From Chitinophaga pinensis (GTDB lineage Bacteria > Bacteroidota > Bacteroidia > Chitinophagales > UBA10324), in assembly GCA_945892775.1 (NCBI GenBank), contig CAMDDP010000004.1:1-64000 (forward strand): a stretch of DNA of 64,000 bases, in the 5' to 3' direction. The notes beneath the pieces were generated by a model. It worked only from the letters and a program-made list of their open reading frames with translations. It ran no database searches and had not been told where the DNA came from. The translations under genes and the position numbers were made by a program. Positions within the stretch are counted from its first letter, which is position 1. Every line of letters starts with the position of its first letter. Below are positions 17,911 through 26,125 of the stretch, one piece after another.

Positions 17911-18081
17911 ATGAATAAAAGACCTGTCCAAAAAATATTTGGAGTTTGTGTGTTAGGTGATTGCTTTAATATAGAGACTACAATTATCCGAATATTATTT
18001 TTGACTTCAGTGTTATTATTGGGTATCTGTCGATTTTTCTATATAATAACGGAGCCAACAATCTCTAAAGAACTTTCTTAA
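17911..18081 (+). CDS. Possible 56-residue membrane peptide (doubtful)
   Basis: ATG at 17911 to TAA at 18081. The product has a basic start (MNKRPVQKIFG) and one hydrophobic helix (IRILFLTSVLLLGICRFFYII). There is no recognisable ribosome binding site, promoter or homologue. It could be a real single-span peptide or a chance frame in a 586-base gap. Confidence 0.18.
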   Translation: MNKRPVQKIFGVCVLGDCFNIETTIIRILFLTSVLLLGICRFFYIITEPTISKELS

Positions 18082-18301
18082 ATTTTTACCAGTTATTTAT
18101 TGCCGTACATTCAAGATTATTGGCTTCAATATTCTTAACCTTCCTAATACCTGTATAAAATATTTGCAGCAACAATAAGGGGCTATATCATTTTTCTTCT
18201 ACCAAAAGAAAGAGAAGTAAAGCCTTTGCATCATTCGGGCTAGTAATTTTCCTATTTTATTTTTCATTGTTTTTTTGTAAGCCCAATAATACTTTCAATA
18301 C

Positions 18302-18343
18302 TAATTAGTTATATCTAATTATATAAAAGGTTGTTAGTTATAT
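18302..18343 (+). promoter_or_regulatory. Palindrome and direct repeat upstream of the adhesin gene (candidate operator)
   Basis: TAATTAG and CTAATTA form a perfect 7-bp inverted repeat with a six-base centre (18302-18321). The 10-mer TTAGTTATAT at 18305-18314 recurs at 18334-18343. Repeated half-sites like these about 110 bases before a gene start could bind a regulator of the adhesin; this is a sequence pattern only. Confidence 0.3.
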
Positions 18344-18454
18344 GATTGTTAAAAACCTTTAGGTCTGGACAGGTAATATTTAGAGGGACAATAACAGCCC
18401 GTTTTTCTAATAGTTAACATTTTAGGCTACCTTTAACTTTTTAAAAATTATTTG

Positions 18455-21400
18455 ATGGATAAATTTTTACAAAAATATATTTTATTATCGGGTGTTTTTT
18501 TCGTTTTTATCTCTACTTTGGGCAAAGCTCAATGCCCATTTACAACATCAGGAGTAGTTACAAATGTTTCTTGTTTTGGGTTTAATAATGGTTCTATCGA
18601 TTTATCGATAGCAGGCGGTTCAGGGGGGAGTAACCCAACCTATTGTTTGCCGACCTACACTAATCCAGGCTGTAATTGCAACATTACTTGGGATAAAATA
18701 AATAATTTCTCTACAACAGGAGGGTCAACAAATATTTCTAATTTAAACTCTGGTTGTAATGGCGTTTTGCCAAACAACTTTAATTATTTTTCCGCAATGA
18801 CAGTAACTGTCAATCCCGGTCAGACTTTTAATTTTGCAGTACAATGTGCTAATTCTGGCTGTTCAAACACATTTCAGCAAGGATTCAGAGTGTGGGTTGA
18901 CTGGAATAATAATGGAAGTTTTTTAGATGCAGGCGAAAACATCTGGGGAGCAGGACCTGGATTTCAGGTTTTTAATGGTTCCGCAACCGTTCCTGCAAAT
19001 ACTTCCTGTGGACTAAAGAGAATGAGAGTTCGTTGTGCTTACGCAACAATTCCAACAGCTCCTTGTTCACAATATTCATATGGTGAAACCGAAGATTATA
19101 ATGTGATGGTTGGTGCGCCTTATACTTATGGATGGAGCAATGGAGCTACAACCGAAGATATTTCAAATCTTGCTGCAGGCACTTATACCGTTACCGTTTC
19201 AAGTGGTGGAACATCCGCGATGGATACATTTATTGTAACCGAGCCCCCTGCCTTTAATGTTACAATAACTCCTTCAGGGGCAATAACTTTTTGTCAGGGC
19301 GATAGTGTAATTCTTTCTTCATCTCAAGCAACAACTTATGCATGGAGCAACGGGGGAAATACAATTTCAACAACCGCTTTAACAAGTGGAACCTATTCAG
19401 TTACTTGTACATCAGCAACAGGGTGCACTTCATCAGCATCAATTTTAATTACAGTTAACCCGCTTCCACCCATCCCAAATATTTCAGCATCGGGCGGTAC
19501 ATTTTTCTGTACCGGCGGAACTGTAACTCTAACTTCAGATGCAGGGGCTAATTCAGTTTGGCAGCCCGGAGGTACAATTGGATCAACATTAGTTGTTAAT
19601 TCATCAGGAAATTATACAGCAACTATTACTGATGCCAATGGATGCATATCAACCGCTGCACCAATAACAATAACTGTTATTGCTCAACCGGTTGCCATAA
19701 TTGCAGCAAGTGGTCCCACTACTTTTTGTCAGGGAGGTAGCGTTACGCTTACTGCAAATTACCCAACAGGAATTTTGTGGAATACCGGATCTACTGCCAC
19801 CTCGCTGTCTATAACCTCTTCTGGAACATTTTCATACATTGTTGATTTAGGAAACGGTTGTGCTGATACTTCTGCAAATACAATAGTAACTGTCAATCCA
19901 AATCCAACACCTTTAATTACAGCCAGCGGCCCTGTTTCTTTTTGTCAGGGAGGATCTGTTACACTTAACTCAAATTATAATAATGGAAACTTGTGGAGCA
20001 GCGGCGCGAATACAAGTTCAATTAATGTAATCGCATCAGGTTCATTTACAATAACAGTTACAGATGCCAACGGTTGTTCAGGAGTTTCACCTTCAGTAAA
20101 TGTTACAGTAAATCCGATTCCTGCAGCGCCTGTAATTACTCCTTCAGGTGCAACCACTTTTTGTCAGGGAGGTAGTGTAAATCTATCTTCAAATTATCCG
20201 ACCGGAAATCTTTGGAGTACTGGTGCAAACACATCTTCAATTAATGTTGTTAGTAGCGGAAATTATTCCGTTGCTTATACTGACGGGAGTGGATGTACTT
20301 CTCCTTCTTCAAATATTCAGGTTACTGTTAATCCTGTTCCAACCGCAAATATTGGAGCCGCTCCAAATGCAATATGTTTAGTTAATTCTACTACACTTAC
20401 TTATGTAGGCAGCGCAAGTGCAGCAGCCAATTATGTTTGGAATTTTGGCGGAGGAAATGTTCTTTCAGGAAGTGGTCAGGGGCCATATAACATTAGTTAC
20501 AATACATCAGGAAGCTATACTGTTACGCTTTCGGTAACAGAACTTGGCTGTACAAGTAATCCAGCAAGCACCAGCATTACCGTATACGGAACACCATCCT
20601 CTTCTTTTTTAATGTCTGACGATACAATATGTGCGGGCGAAATCATTACAATACAATACAATGGGAGTTCAGCTTCCACCTCAAACTATATTTGGAATAC
20701 AGGGTCAGGGATAATTGTTAGTGGCACTGGTCAAGGACCTGTTTCTGTTCAAATCAACACCCCTGGTTTAAATACCATTTCATTGGTAGTTTCTGAAAAT
20801 GGGTGTGTTTCTAACACAACAAATCATTCGATTTTGGTAAATGCATTGCCAATCGTTAGTATTAATGCACAGCCACACTCCGCTTGTGATTCATTAACTA
20901 CAACCTTTACAACTACCACTCCAGGGCTTTCTTATTTTTGGTCTTTAGGTGACGGGGAAACAGAAATCGCCACCACTTTTCAGCATTTTTATTCAAGTGG
21001 TCTTTATGATGTTTCTCTTACAGTTATCGATAATAATAATTGTGCCGCAACATTAACAATAGTGGGATATATAATTGTTTTACCCACACCCATTGCCGCC
21101 TTTACTTATAATCCAACAACAGATTCTGCAATAGATTTATCTGGGGGCACTATTTATTTTAGTAATCATTCAACCAATGCAACTTCTTATTCATGGAATT
21201 TTGGAGATGGCGGAAGCAGTAGTTTAACGAATCCATATTATGTTTATAACGACACGGGAAGTTTTGAAGTTTTGATGTATGCAATAAACGAACTAGGATG
21301 TTACGACAGCGCAACAGCAGGATATTTTATTATAAAACCAAATCCCGATTTTTTTATCCCAAATACTTTTACTCCTAATAATGATGGAACAAATGATGTG

Positions 21401-21616
21401 TTTAAAGTTTATGGAAGCAGGGTGTTTAATTTAGAAATAAATATTTTTTCGCGACTTGGCGAAAGAGTTTTTACTATAAAAAACATAGGGGATGGTTGGG
21501 ACGGAACTTATCAAGGAATAAAATTAAATACTGGCGTGTATGTTTATACTGGAACAGTGGAATTTGATTCAGGAAAGAAAAAGAAAGTGAAAGGAGATAT
21601 TACCCTGCTTAAGTAG
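18455..21616 (+). CDS. Large surface adhesin: SprB repeat with nested GEVED domain, Ig-like and PKD repeats, CHU_C (T9SS type B)
   Basis: 1,053 residues from the ATG at 18455 (a TTG sits just before it). Signal peptide to about 25. Domains in order: the first half of a SprB repeat (TSGVVTNVSCFGFNNGSIDL), a GEVED domain (about 55-225; DWNNNGSFLDAGEN, GETEDYNV), the second half of the SprB repeat (PYTYGWSNGATTEDISNLAA), and five Ig-like repeats of about 72 residues each opening with 'FCQGGSVTL'-type strands. Two PKD-like domains, two clear PKD domains (YFWSLGDGE, YSWNFGDGG) and a C-terminal gliding-motility-associated CHU_C domain (IPNTFTPNNDGTNDVF ... KGDITLLK) follow. The last is the T9SS type B sorting signal. 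Likely a cell-surface adhesin or filament; the ligand is unknown. Confidence 0.85.
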   Translation: MDKFLQKYILLSGVFFVFISTLGKAQCPFTTSGVVTNVSCFGFNNGSIDLSIAGGSGGSNPTYCLPTYTNPGCNCNITWDKINNFSTTGGSTNISNLNSGCNGVLPNNFNYFSAMTVTVNPGQTFNFAVQCANSGCSNTFQQGFRVWVDWNNNGSFLDAGENIWGAGPGFQVFNGSATVPANTSCGLKRMRVRCAYATIPTAPCSQYSYGETEDYNVMVGAPYTYGWSNGATTEDISNLAAGTYTVTVSSGGTSAMDTFIVTEPPAFNVTITPSGAITFCQGDSVILSSSQATTYAWSNGGNTISTTALTSGTYSVTCTSATGCTSSASILITVNPLPPIPNISASGGTFFCTGGTVTLTSDAGANSVWQPGGTIGSTLVVNSSGNYTATITDANGCISTAAPITITVIAQPVAIIAASGPTTFCQGGSVTLTANYPTGILWNTGSTATSLSITSSGTFSYIVDLGNGCADTSANTIVTVNPNPTPLITASGPVSFCQGGSVTLNSNYNNGNLWSSGANTSSINVIASGSFTITVTDANGCSGVSPSVNVTVNPIPAAPVITPSGATTFCQGGSVNLSSNYPTGNLWSTGANTSSINVVSSGNYSVAYTDGSGCTSPSSNIQVTVNPVPTANIGAAPNAICLVNSTTLTYVGSASAAANYVWNFGGGNVLSGSGQGPYNISYNTSGSYTVTLSVTELGCTSNPASTSITVYGTPSSSFLMSDDTICAGEIITIQYNGSSASTSNYIWNTGSGIIVSGTGQGPVSVQINTPGLNTISLVVSENGCVSNTTNHSILVNALPIVSINAQPHSACDSLTTTFTTTTPGLSYFWSLGDGETEIATTFQHFYSSGLYDVSLTVIDNNNCAATLTIVGYIIVLPTPIAAFTYNPTTDSAIDLSGGTIYFSNHSTNATSYSWNFGDGGSSSLTNPYYVYNDTGSFEVLMYAINELGCYDSATAGYFIIKPNPDFFIPNTFTPNNDGTNDVFKVYGSRVFNLEINIFSRLGERVFTIKNIGDGWDGTYQGIKLNTGVYVYTGTVEFDSGKKKKVKGDITLLK
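19250..20345 (+). repeat. Five tandem Ig-like coding repeats of about 215-220 bases
   Basis: Within the adhesin gene, units begin near 19250, 19465, 19685, 19900 and 20115. Four units contain the identical string TTTTGTCAGGG (near 19288, 19724, 19938 and 20159). Units 4 and 5 are closest, sharing the GNLWS-GANTSSINV coding stretch. The repeats are similar enough at DNA level for unit gain or loss by recombination. Confidence 0.7.
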
Positions 21617-21620
21617 TGGT

Positions 21621-22823
21621 TTATTTTTTTATAGGAGCAGGATTTTCACCCAATAAGATTAACAAGAAATTTTTATAGGTAGACTCTACTGAATGAAATT
21701 TTTCAGTTTTCATTCTTGCATTTGTTCCTAATTTTTTTCTTAATGATTCATCATTTATTAACCGGATAATTTGTTTCTCCCAATCCTCAATATTATCTGC
21801 CAGCAAAACATCTTCTTCGTCTTCAAACTTAGACGATAAGCCAAATCTAGAAGCAACAATTGGTAATGCTGCCGCTCCGTATTCAATACTTTTATACGCT
21901 ACTTTTCCTTCTGTATATATTGTTTGATTCATGGCAGGATAGATGGCAATGTCCGCCTCATACAACTCTGTTAAAAAAGTTTTTTCGTTCCACTCTAAGT
22001 GCTGAATGATTGAGTTTTTATAGCCGCCATTTGTTCTACATATCATTTTTAATTGTAGCGGGTAATTCAAATTTATTTTTTCTAATATTGGAATAATTTC
22101 TTTCAAATGAACTGCGTTTGCTTCGCTTCCAGTCCAGAAAATATTGATCGGATCATGAGGTAAATAAATTGATTTGGCGTTATAGCGCCTTACATCTACT
22201 GCTAAATTATTCAAACAAACATTTGAATTTAGATTGATAAAATATTGATAAAGATATTCATTAACAACTGCAACTTTATTGCAGATTATGGCCGTTGCAT
22301 CTACTAATTTTTTATTACGGCCATAATCTGCATCAAAAAAATCAACTGTGACATTCTTGTTTAGTTTGCATAGCAACTTCTCTAGATAGGGGGTATATTG
22401 ATCGTGATATTCAGGAAACAACCCTCGCTGAAAGAATACAGCACGATAATTTACAGCGCTCATTACTTGAAACAACCGCCGCCAAAAAGAGCGAGCCAAA
22501 AACAAATATTCATTTGCTCTTGATTTGGATTTAAAAAAAATTTTTTGCTCTTCTCTCGCGCTCCAGGTATAGTAAATATCAAAGGAGTATTTATCTCTTT
22601 CCAAAAAAGGAAGAAAAATTTCAAACCTTGTTATTACACCGGCATTATCTTTATGGGCATATGGAAAAAAAAGAAAATCTTTTTTGGGATTCTTTTTTTT
22701 AAGGATAAATGGCAATGCGGTAAACAATACAGCAACTAGCCTCCCAACAACTAAAGAGCAAAGTAGAAAAATGTATGCTACGCGTTCAATTTGCTTTAAT
22801 AAAAAGGAAGGGTTCTTTTTCAA
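21621..22823 (-). CDS. GT-B-fold glycosyltransferase (family 4-like), membrane-associated
   Basis: 400 residues. The N-terminus has one hydrophobic segment (VAYIFLLCSLVVGRLVAVLFTALPF), then a Rossmann-like domain (FFPYAHKDNAGVITRFEIFLPFL). The donor-binding half contains LYEADIAIYPAM and KVAYKSIEYGAAALPIVAS, the 'K.iEYga.g.PiVas' motif of GT4-like retaining transferases. The start is a TTG at 22823, forming a TTGA overlap with a 37-codon frame upstream. It is the last gene of the lamin-tail/methyltransferase/GT run and converges on the adhesin gene with only four bases between stops. Donor and acceptor unknown. Confidence 0.78.
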   Translation of the reverse strand: MKKNPSFLLKQIERVAYIFLLCSLVVGRLVAVLFTALPFILKKKNPKKDFLFFPYAHKDNAGVITRFEIFLPFLERDKYSFDIYYTWSAREEQKIFFKSKSRANEYLFLARSFWRRLFQVMSAVNYRAVFFQRGLFPEYHDQYTPYLEKLLCKLNKNVTVDFFDADYGRNKKLVDATAIICNKVAVVNEYLYQYFINLNSNVCLNNLAVDVRRYNAKSIYLPHDPINIFWTGSEANAVHLKEIIPILEKINLNYPLQLKMICRTNGGYKNSIIQHLEWNEKTFLTELYEADIAIYPAMNQTIYTEGKVAYKSIEYGAAALPIVASRFGLSSKFEDEEDVLLADNIEDWEKQIIRLINDESLRKKLGTNARMKTEKFHSVESTYKNFLLILLGENPAPIKK

Positions 22824-22933
22824 GGTAGAGTTATTCGCAAGAATACTTCGTTCACATTATCTTTCAAAGGCAGTTTCGCCATAAATTTATTTATTAGACT
22901 AAAGTCATTTGTATCCACAATAGTTTTATCCAT
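22820..22933 (-). CDS. Possible 37-residue linker ORF between two glycosyltransferases
   Basis: ATG at 22933 overlaps the stop of the upstream glycosyltransferase (TAATG), and its TGA overlaps the TTG start of the downstream one (TTGA). The product starts MDKTIVDTNDF and ends RITLP; no domain is recognised. The perfect tiling suggests either a translational coupling peptide or the original N-terminus of the downstream gene separated by a frameshift. Confidence 0.3.
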   Translation of the reverse strand: MDKTIVDTNDFSLINKFMAKLPLKDNVNEVFLRITLP

Positions 22934-24207
22934 TAAAGTTGCTTGTTAATTATTGCCATTAGAAAGTCAATGTATTTATTTTCGTTGGCATTGAATGAAT
23001 AATGGCGCAGTATTTTTTCATGTGCCTTTTTCCCAATATCTGAAAAGTGAATGCGTTGTTCAACAACATTAAATAAGATTTTTTGCCAATCATTTTTATT
23101 AAACACTAAAAATCCATTCTCGTTATTGTCAACAATTTCGTTAGTAATAGTGACTGCGCTGCTAATGCTGACCAAGCCAGAACCCATGTATTGTATTAGT
23201 TTAAAACCACATTTCCCTTTTGATACAGCGGAATCGTTTAGGGGCATTAAACCGACATCTATTTTTTGAAGCAGTTCAATGTCTCGATCAAGACTCCATG
23301 AATAATTAATAATTTCAAAATTCACTTTTCTCGAAAAGACCAAATCGCTAATAATTATCAGGCGTATTTTGTATTGTAACGAAAGCAAGTTAAGCGCGTC
23401 TAATAATTCGTCGAGGTAAAAAAAATTCCAACTATTTCCTATCCACCCAAAATCAATGTATTCTTTTGTTGTGGAATATTCTTTCAATGGAAACATTTCA
23501 TAATTAACGCAGGTGGGTATAACATTTATTTTTTTCGGGTTTGAGGCAGGTGAATATTGATTCACTAGTTGTTTTAGGTAATCGCTACCAACAATAAAAT
23601 ATTTATAAAGGCGAAGTGAGGATTGAAATTTTGTTGGATGCTCGAGCATTAGTTTTCCGTAGAAACTTATTTTTCGAGGCTCATTTTTTGCGGCAGAAAT
23701 ATCATCATCAAAATCAAGTACCACATTCTTATTTATAGAAAGTAAAAATTTTTCGAGAAAAAGATTTCCATAATCATTAAACAAAAGCAATTCGCGCCGC
23801 ACGATTATCAGATTGTAATTAAAAGCTTTGAGGCAACGAAAAAATTGACGAATTAGAAAAAGAAAATGGTAGAAGGGCTGGCTAATTTTTCCACTGTGTA
23901 GCTCTCCGTGCAATTGTTCATCAAATACAAAAGTAATTTTTACCTTAAATCCTTTGTTGCGCAATTTTTCTGCCCAAAGTTGACATCTATAGTAATAACC
24001 AGCATTATTGGGGAAAATTGGTTCAAGAAAAATAACCGAATGCATTCCCTTTAAACGCATTTGAGTGAGAGAATCAATTTTAAAAACCTGAAAAATTATT
24101 GTGAGTAGTCGTATAAAAACCCACAACAACCAAAAACAAATCAGGTATAAAAAATTTACAGACTTGCGAATTAATTTATTTATTAATCTTATAGAATTAT
24201 TATTCAT
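22933..24207 (-). CDS. GT-B-fold glycosyltransferase (family 4-like)
   Basis: 424 residues. A hydrophobic N-terminal segment (SVNFLYLICFWLLWVFIRLL) precedes a GT-B fold. The first domain has MHSVIFLEPIFPNNAGYYYR and VVLDFDDDIS; the second has DFGWIGNSWNFFYL, KIDVGLMPLND and KGKCGFKLIQYMGSGLVSISS. The last two are the nucleotide-sugar contact motifs of GT4-like enzymes. It is paralogous in layout to the next glycosyltransferase gene (anchor plus GT-B). Gap to the upstream methyltransferase is four bases, so they are co-translated. Substrate unknown. Confidence 0.8.
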   Translation of the reverse strand: MNNNSIRLINKLIRKSVNFLYLICFWLLWVFIRLLTIIFQVFKIDSLTQMRLKGMHSVIFLEPIFPNNAGYYYRCQLWAEKLRNKGFKVKITFVFDEQLHGELHSGKISQPFYHFLFLIRQFFRCLKAFNYNLIIVRRELLLFNDYGNLFLEKFLLSINKNVVLDFDDDISAAKNEPRKISFYGKLMLEHPTKFQSSLRLYKYFIVGSDYLKQLVNQYSPASNPKKINVIPTCVNYEMFPLKEYSTTKEYIDFGWIGNSWNFFYLDELLDALNLLSLQYKIRLIIISDLVFSRKVNFEIINYSWSLDRDIELLQKIDVGLMPLNDSAVSKGKCGFKLIQYMGSGLVSISSAVTITNEIVDNNENGFLVFNKNDWQKILFNVVEQRIHFSDIGKKAHEKILRHYSFNANENKYIDFLMAIINKQL

Positions 24208-24211
24208 TTTA

Positions 24212-25135
24212 TCAAATCGGTTTCTTTGCCGTTATAGTCATGCGCCAGCCTGGAAAAAAATTTGAAATCGCATTCAGAATTTGTTGCTTTCTGCCGGAAG
24301 GTTTTAACAGCATTGGAACATTTTGATCTGTCACCGGCATTGAAATTTCATCCTTTAAAATTTCAGCTACAGGTATTTGTTTTCTTTTTGATTGAATACA
24401 CTCAGTAATTGATAGTAAGAATTGGGGATAATAAAAGGAAGTATTAATAATTCTGAATCCGTGTTTTTCCAATGCACCCGAAAGAGTTTTCGCATTGAAA
24501 TGAACTAGGTGCCTGGGTAAATCATAAGAAAGAATTTTTCGTTCACGACTGTAAATCATATCGAATGAATTGATATTTGGAACTTCAATCACTAACAATC
24601 CTCCCGGATTTAACCACTGAAAACATTGCTCCATTACGCTATTAGGATCAGGTAAATGCTCGAATGTTTGATACAGACAAATGGCGTCAAATTTTACTTT
24701 AGGTTTATAATCTTTTGCCACACCGCAAAATATTTCTATACCATATTCTTTTTTTCCGGCTACGGCTGCGTCAGCTGAAATATCAATTCCATAAACATTC
24801 CACCCTCTGTTTTTCATGCTTTTAAGAAAGCTTCCATTGGCTGCACCAATCTCTAGTAATGCTCCTCTTTTTTCTATCCAGCTTTCAATGTCACTTATTT
24901 TATTCCACTCAATGGCATTTGGGTTATAAGTCGGATTTAAAAAACGGTCGCCCGAAAAATATTTATCATTATAATAGTGCGGAAGTGCTTCTGAAGTTGG
25001 TCGCGGATTAGTATAACAGGTTTTGCAATTCTGGCAGCGCATAATTGTCCAGCCATTATATTTTGTAAATTTTTTTGAATTTGATTTACCGCAAATCGGG
25101 CAGGAAACCTCTTCAATCATTTTTGATAAGTCCAT
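24212..25135 (-). CDS. Class I SAM-dependent methyltransferase with N-terminal zinc ribbon
   Basis: 307 residues from the ATG at 25135; a GTG at 25165 would add ten. The N-terminus has four cysteines in zinc-ribbon spacing (CPICGKSN ... RCQNCKTCYTNPRP), then a SAM-binding motif I (LLEIGAANGSFLKSMKNRG) and motif YQTFEHLPDP...QCFQWLNPGGLLVIEVPN. This architecture is common among methyltransferases acting on sugars or small metabolites in surface-glycan clusters. It stands directly before two glycosyltransferases, which supports glycan modification. Acceptor unknown. Confidence 0.8.
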   Translation of the reverse strand: MDLSKMIEEVSCPICGKSNSKKFTKYNGWTIMRCQNCKTCYTNPRPTSEALPHYYNDKYFSGDRFLNPTYNPNAIEWNKISDIESWIEKRGALLEIGAANGSFLKSMKNRGWNVYGIDISADAAVAGKKEYGIEIFCGVAKDYKPKVKFDAICLYQTFEHLPDPNSVMEQCFQWLNPGGLLVIEVPNINSFDMIYSRERKILSYDLPRHLVHFNAKTLSGALEKHGFRIINTSFYYPQFLLSITECIQSKRKQIPVAEILKDEISMPVTDQNVPMLLKPSGRKQQILNAISNFFPGWRMTITAKKPI

Positions 25136-25187
25136 TTCAACTTGAATTAATGTTTTCACTTGCACAAAAATTCAGGGGCAAGAATAC

Positions 25188-26081
25188 TTAGTTCGTACCC
25201 TCTTTCAAAGAAAGTTTCACTATAACCTTATTACCCTTTTCCAGGTATTGCATGTTTAAATATGAATTTACAATTGCAATTCCCCTACCATGATTGTCAA
25301 AAATTCGCGAATCATCAAAGCGAAGAAATTTTTCAAACTCAAATCCACTTCCCTCATCTTCAATTACCAAATGAATGGTTCCTTTTTCTTTTTTCATGGA
25401 GACCTTAACTTTCCGATCCCTGTATTCTTCATCAACTAATCGCTTTTCAATTTCCTCCTGTAATGTTCCATTATCAATTAACACTGTTTTTTCCTCGTAG
25501 CTAATACCAAGATTTCCATGTTCTACCGCATTGGCTAATAGTTCAGAAACATACATTGCCTCTTCGGGTATGGCGCAAATATTTGCAATGCGAACGGCTA
25601 AAAATTCTCCTTCAACAACTGTGTGAAAATGAAATACCGCCTCTTCTAAAAGTCGAAAGGAATTTTCAGCAAGTTTTAATTTAGTGAGCAGTTCTTTTTG
25701 GTGTTCATGATCTTGTATAGCGGCATGAATAGTGGATAGCAATACCTCTCGCTTGACGGGTTTTGTTAAATAATAATAGGCGCCGGCATCAATTCCTTCC
25801 TTTATGTTTTCAGGTTTATCCATTCCGGTTTGCATAATCACTTGAAGGGTTTCAAATTTTGATTGTTCTCGTATCCATTTCAACAAGTCTATACCGCTCA
25901 TGCTTGGCATTTCCCAATCCAACAACACAACTGAAATTTGTTCACTTTTATGAAGAAGTATTTCTTGTGCATCTTTTGCACTTAACGCAGTGATTAATAA
26001 AAACCCTTCTTTAGATAAGAGGGGAGAAATGAGTTTTATAAAAAGCGGATCATCATCAACAAGAAGTATTGTTTGTATCAT
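25188..26081 (-). CDS. Response-regulator receiver fused to RsbW-like ATPase
   Basis: 297 residues from the ATG at 26081, preceded by an AAAGAGAG purine stretch; an upstream in-frame start at 26147 would overlap the previous gene and adds no domain. The receiver (about 3-120) has the acidic pocket DDD (9-11), phosphorylatable Asp55 (VVLLDWEMPSMSG) and Lys in YLTKPVKRE. A helical linker follows, then a HATPase_c_2 domain of the anti-sigma kinase RsbW/SpoIIAB type: N-box ELLANAVEHGN, G-box EDEGSGFEF and HGRGIAIVNS. The family pairs with anti-anti-sigma STAS proteins, but none lies here. Probably phosphorylation-controlled partner switching; the target is unknown. Confidence 0.78.
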   Translation of the reverse strand: MIQTILLVDDDPLFIKLISPLLSKEGFLLITALSAKDAQEILLHKSEQISVVLLDWEMPSMSGIDLLKWIREQSKFETLQVIMQTGMDKPENIKEGIDAGAYYYLTKPVKREVLLSTIHAAIQDHEHQKELLTKLKLAENSFRLLEEAVFHFHTVVEGEFLAVRIANICAIPEEAMYVSELLANAVEHGNLGISYEEKTVLIDNGTLQEEIEKRLVDEEYRDRKVKVSMKKEKGTIHLVIEDEGSGFEFEKFLRFDDSRIFDNHGRGIAIVNSYLNMQYLEKGNKVIVKLSLKEGTN

Positions 26082-26125
26082 CTCTCTTTTTTCTTTTTTA
26101 TTCCACCTAAGCCCAAAAATTAATA

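Larger units (their letters stand above)
17866..18451. other. 586-base intergenic region with small inverted repeats
   Basis: Between lutB and the adhesin. Just after lutB is GTTGTTTTAAACAAC (17885-17899), a near-perfect palindrome that may act in termination. A 56-codon open frame with one hydrophobic stretch lies at 17911-18081. A 9-bp inverted pair, ACCTGTCCA (17922-17930) and TGGACAGGT (18366-18374), brackets most of the gap, which would suit a decayed small mobile element but has no visible target duplication. A palindromic and repeated motif lies at 18302-18343. No known RNA family recognised. Confidence 0.4.

Noticed and set aside
18455-21616. Tandem repeats in the adhesin as a CRISPR array
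   Set aside because: Units are about 215-220 bases, in frame and encode Ig-like domains; there are no short identical repeats with unique spacers.
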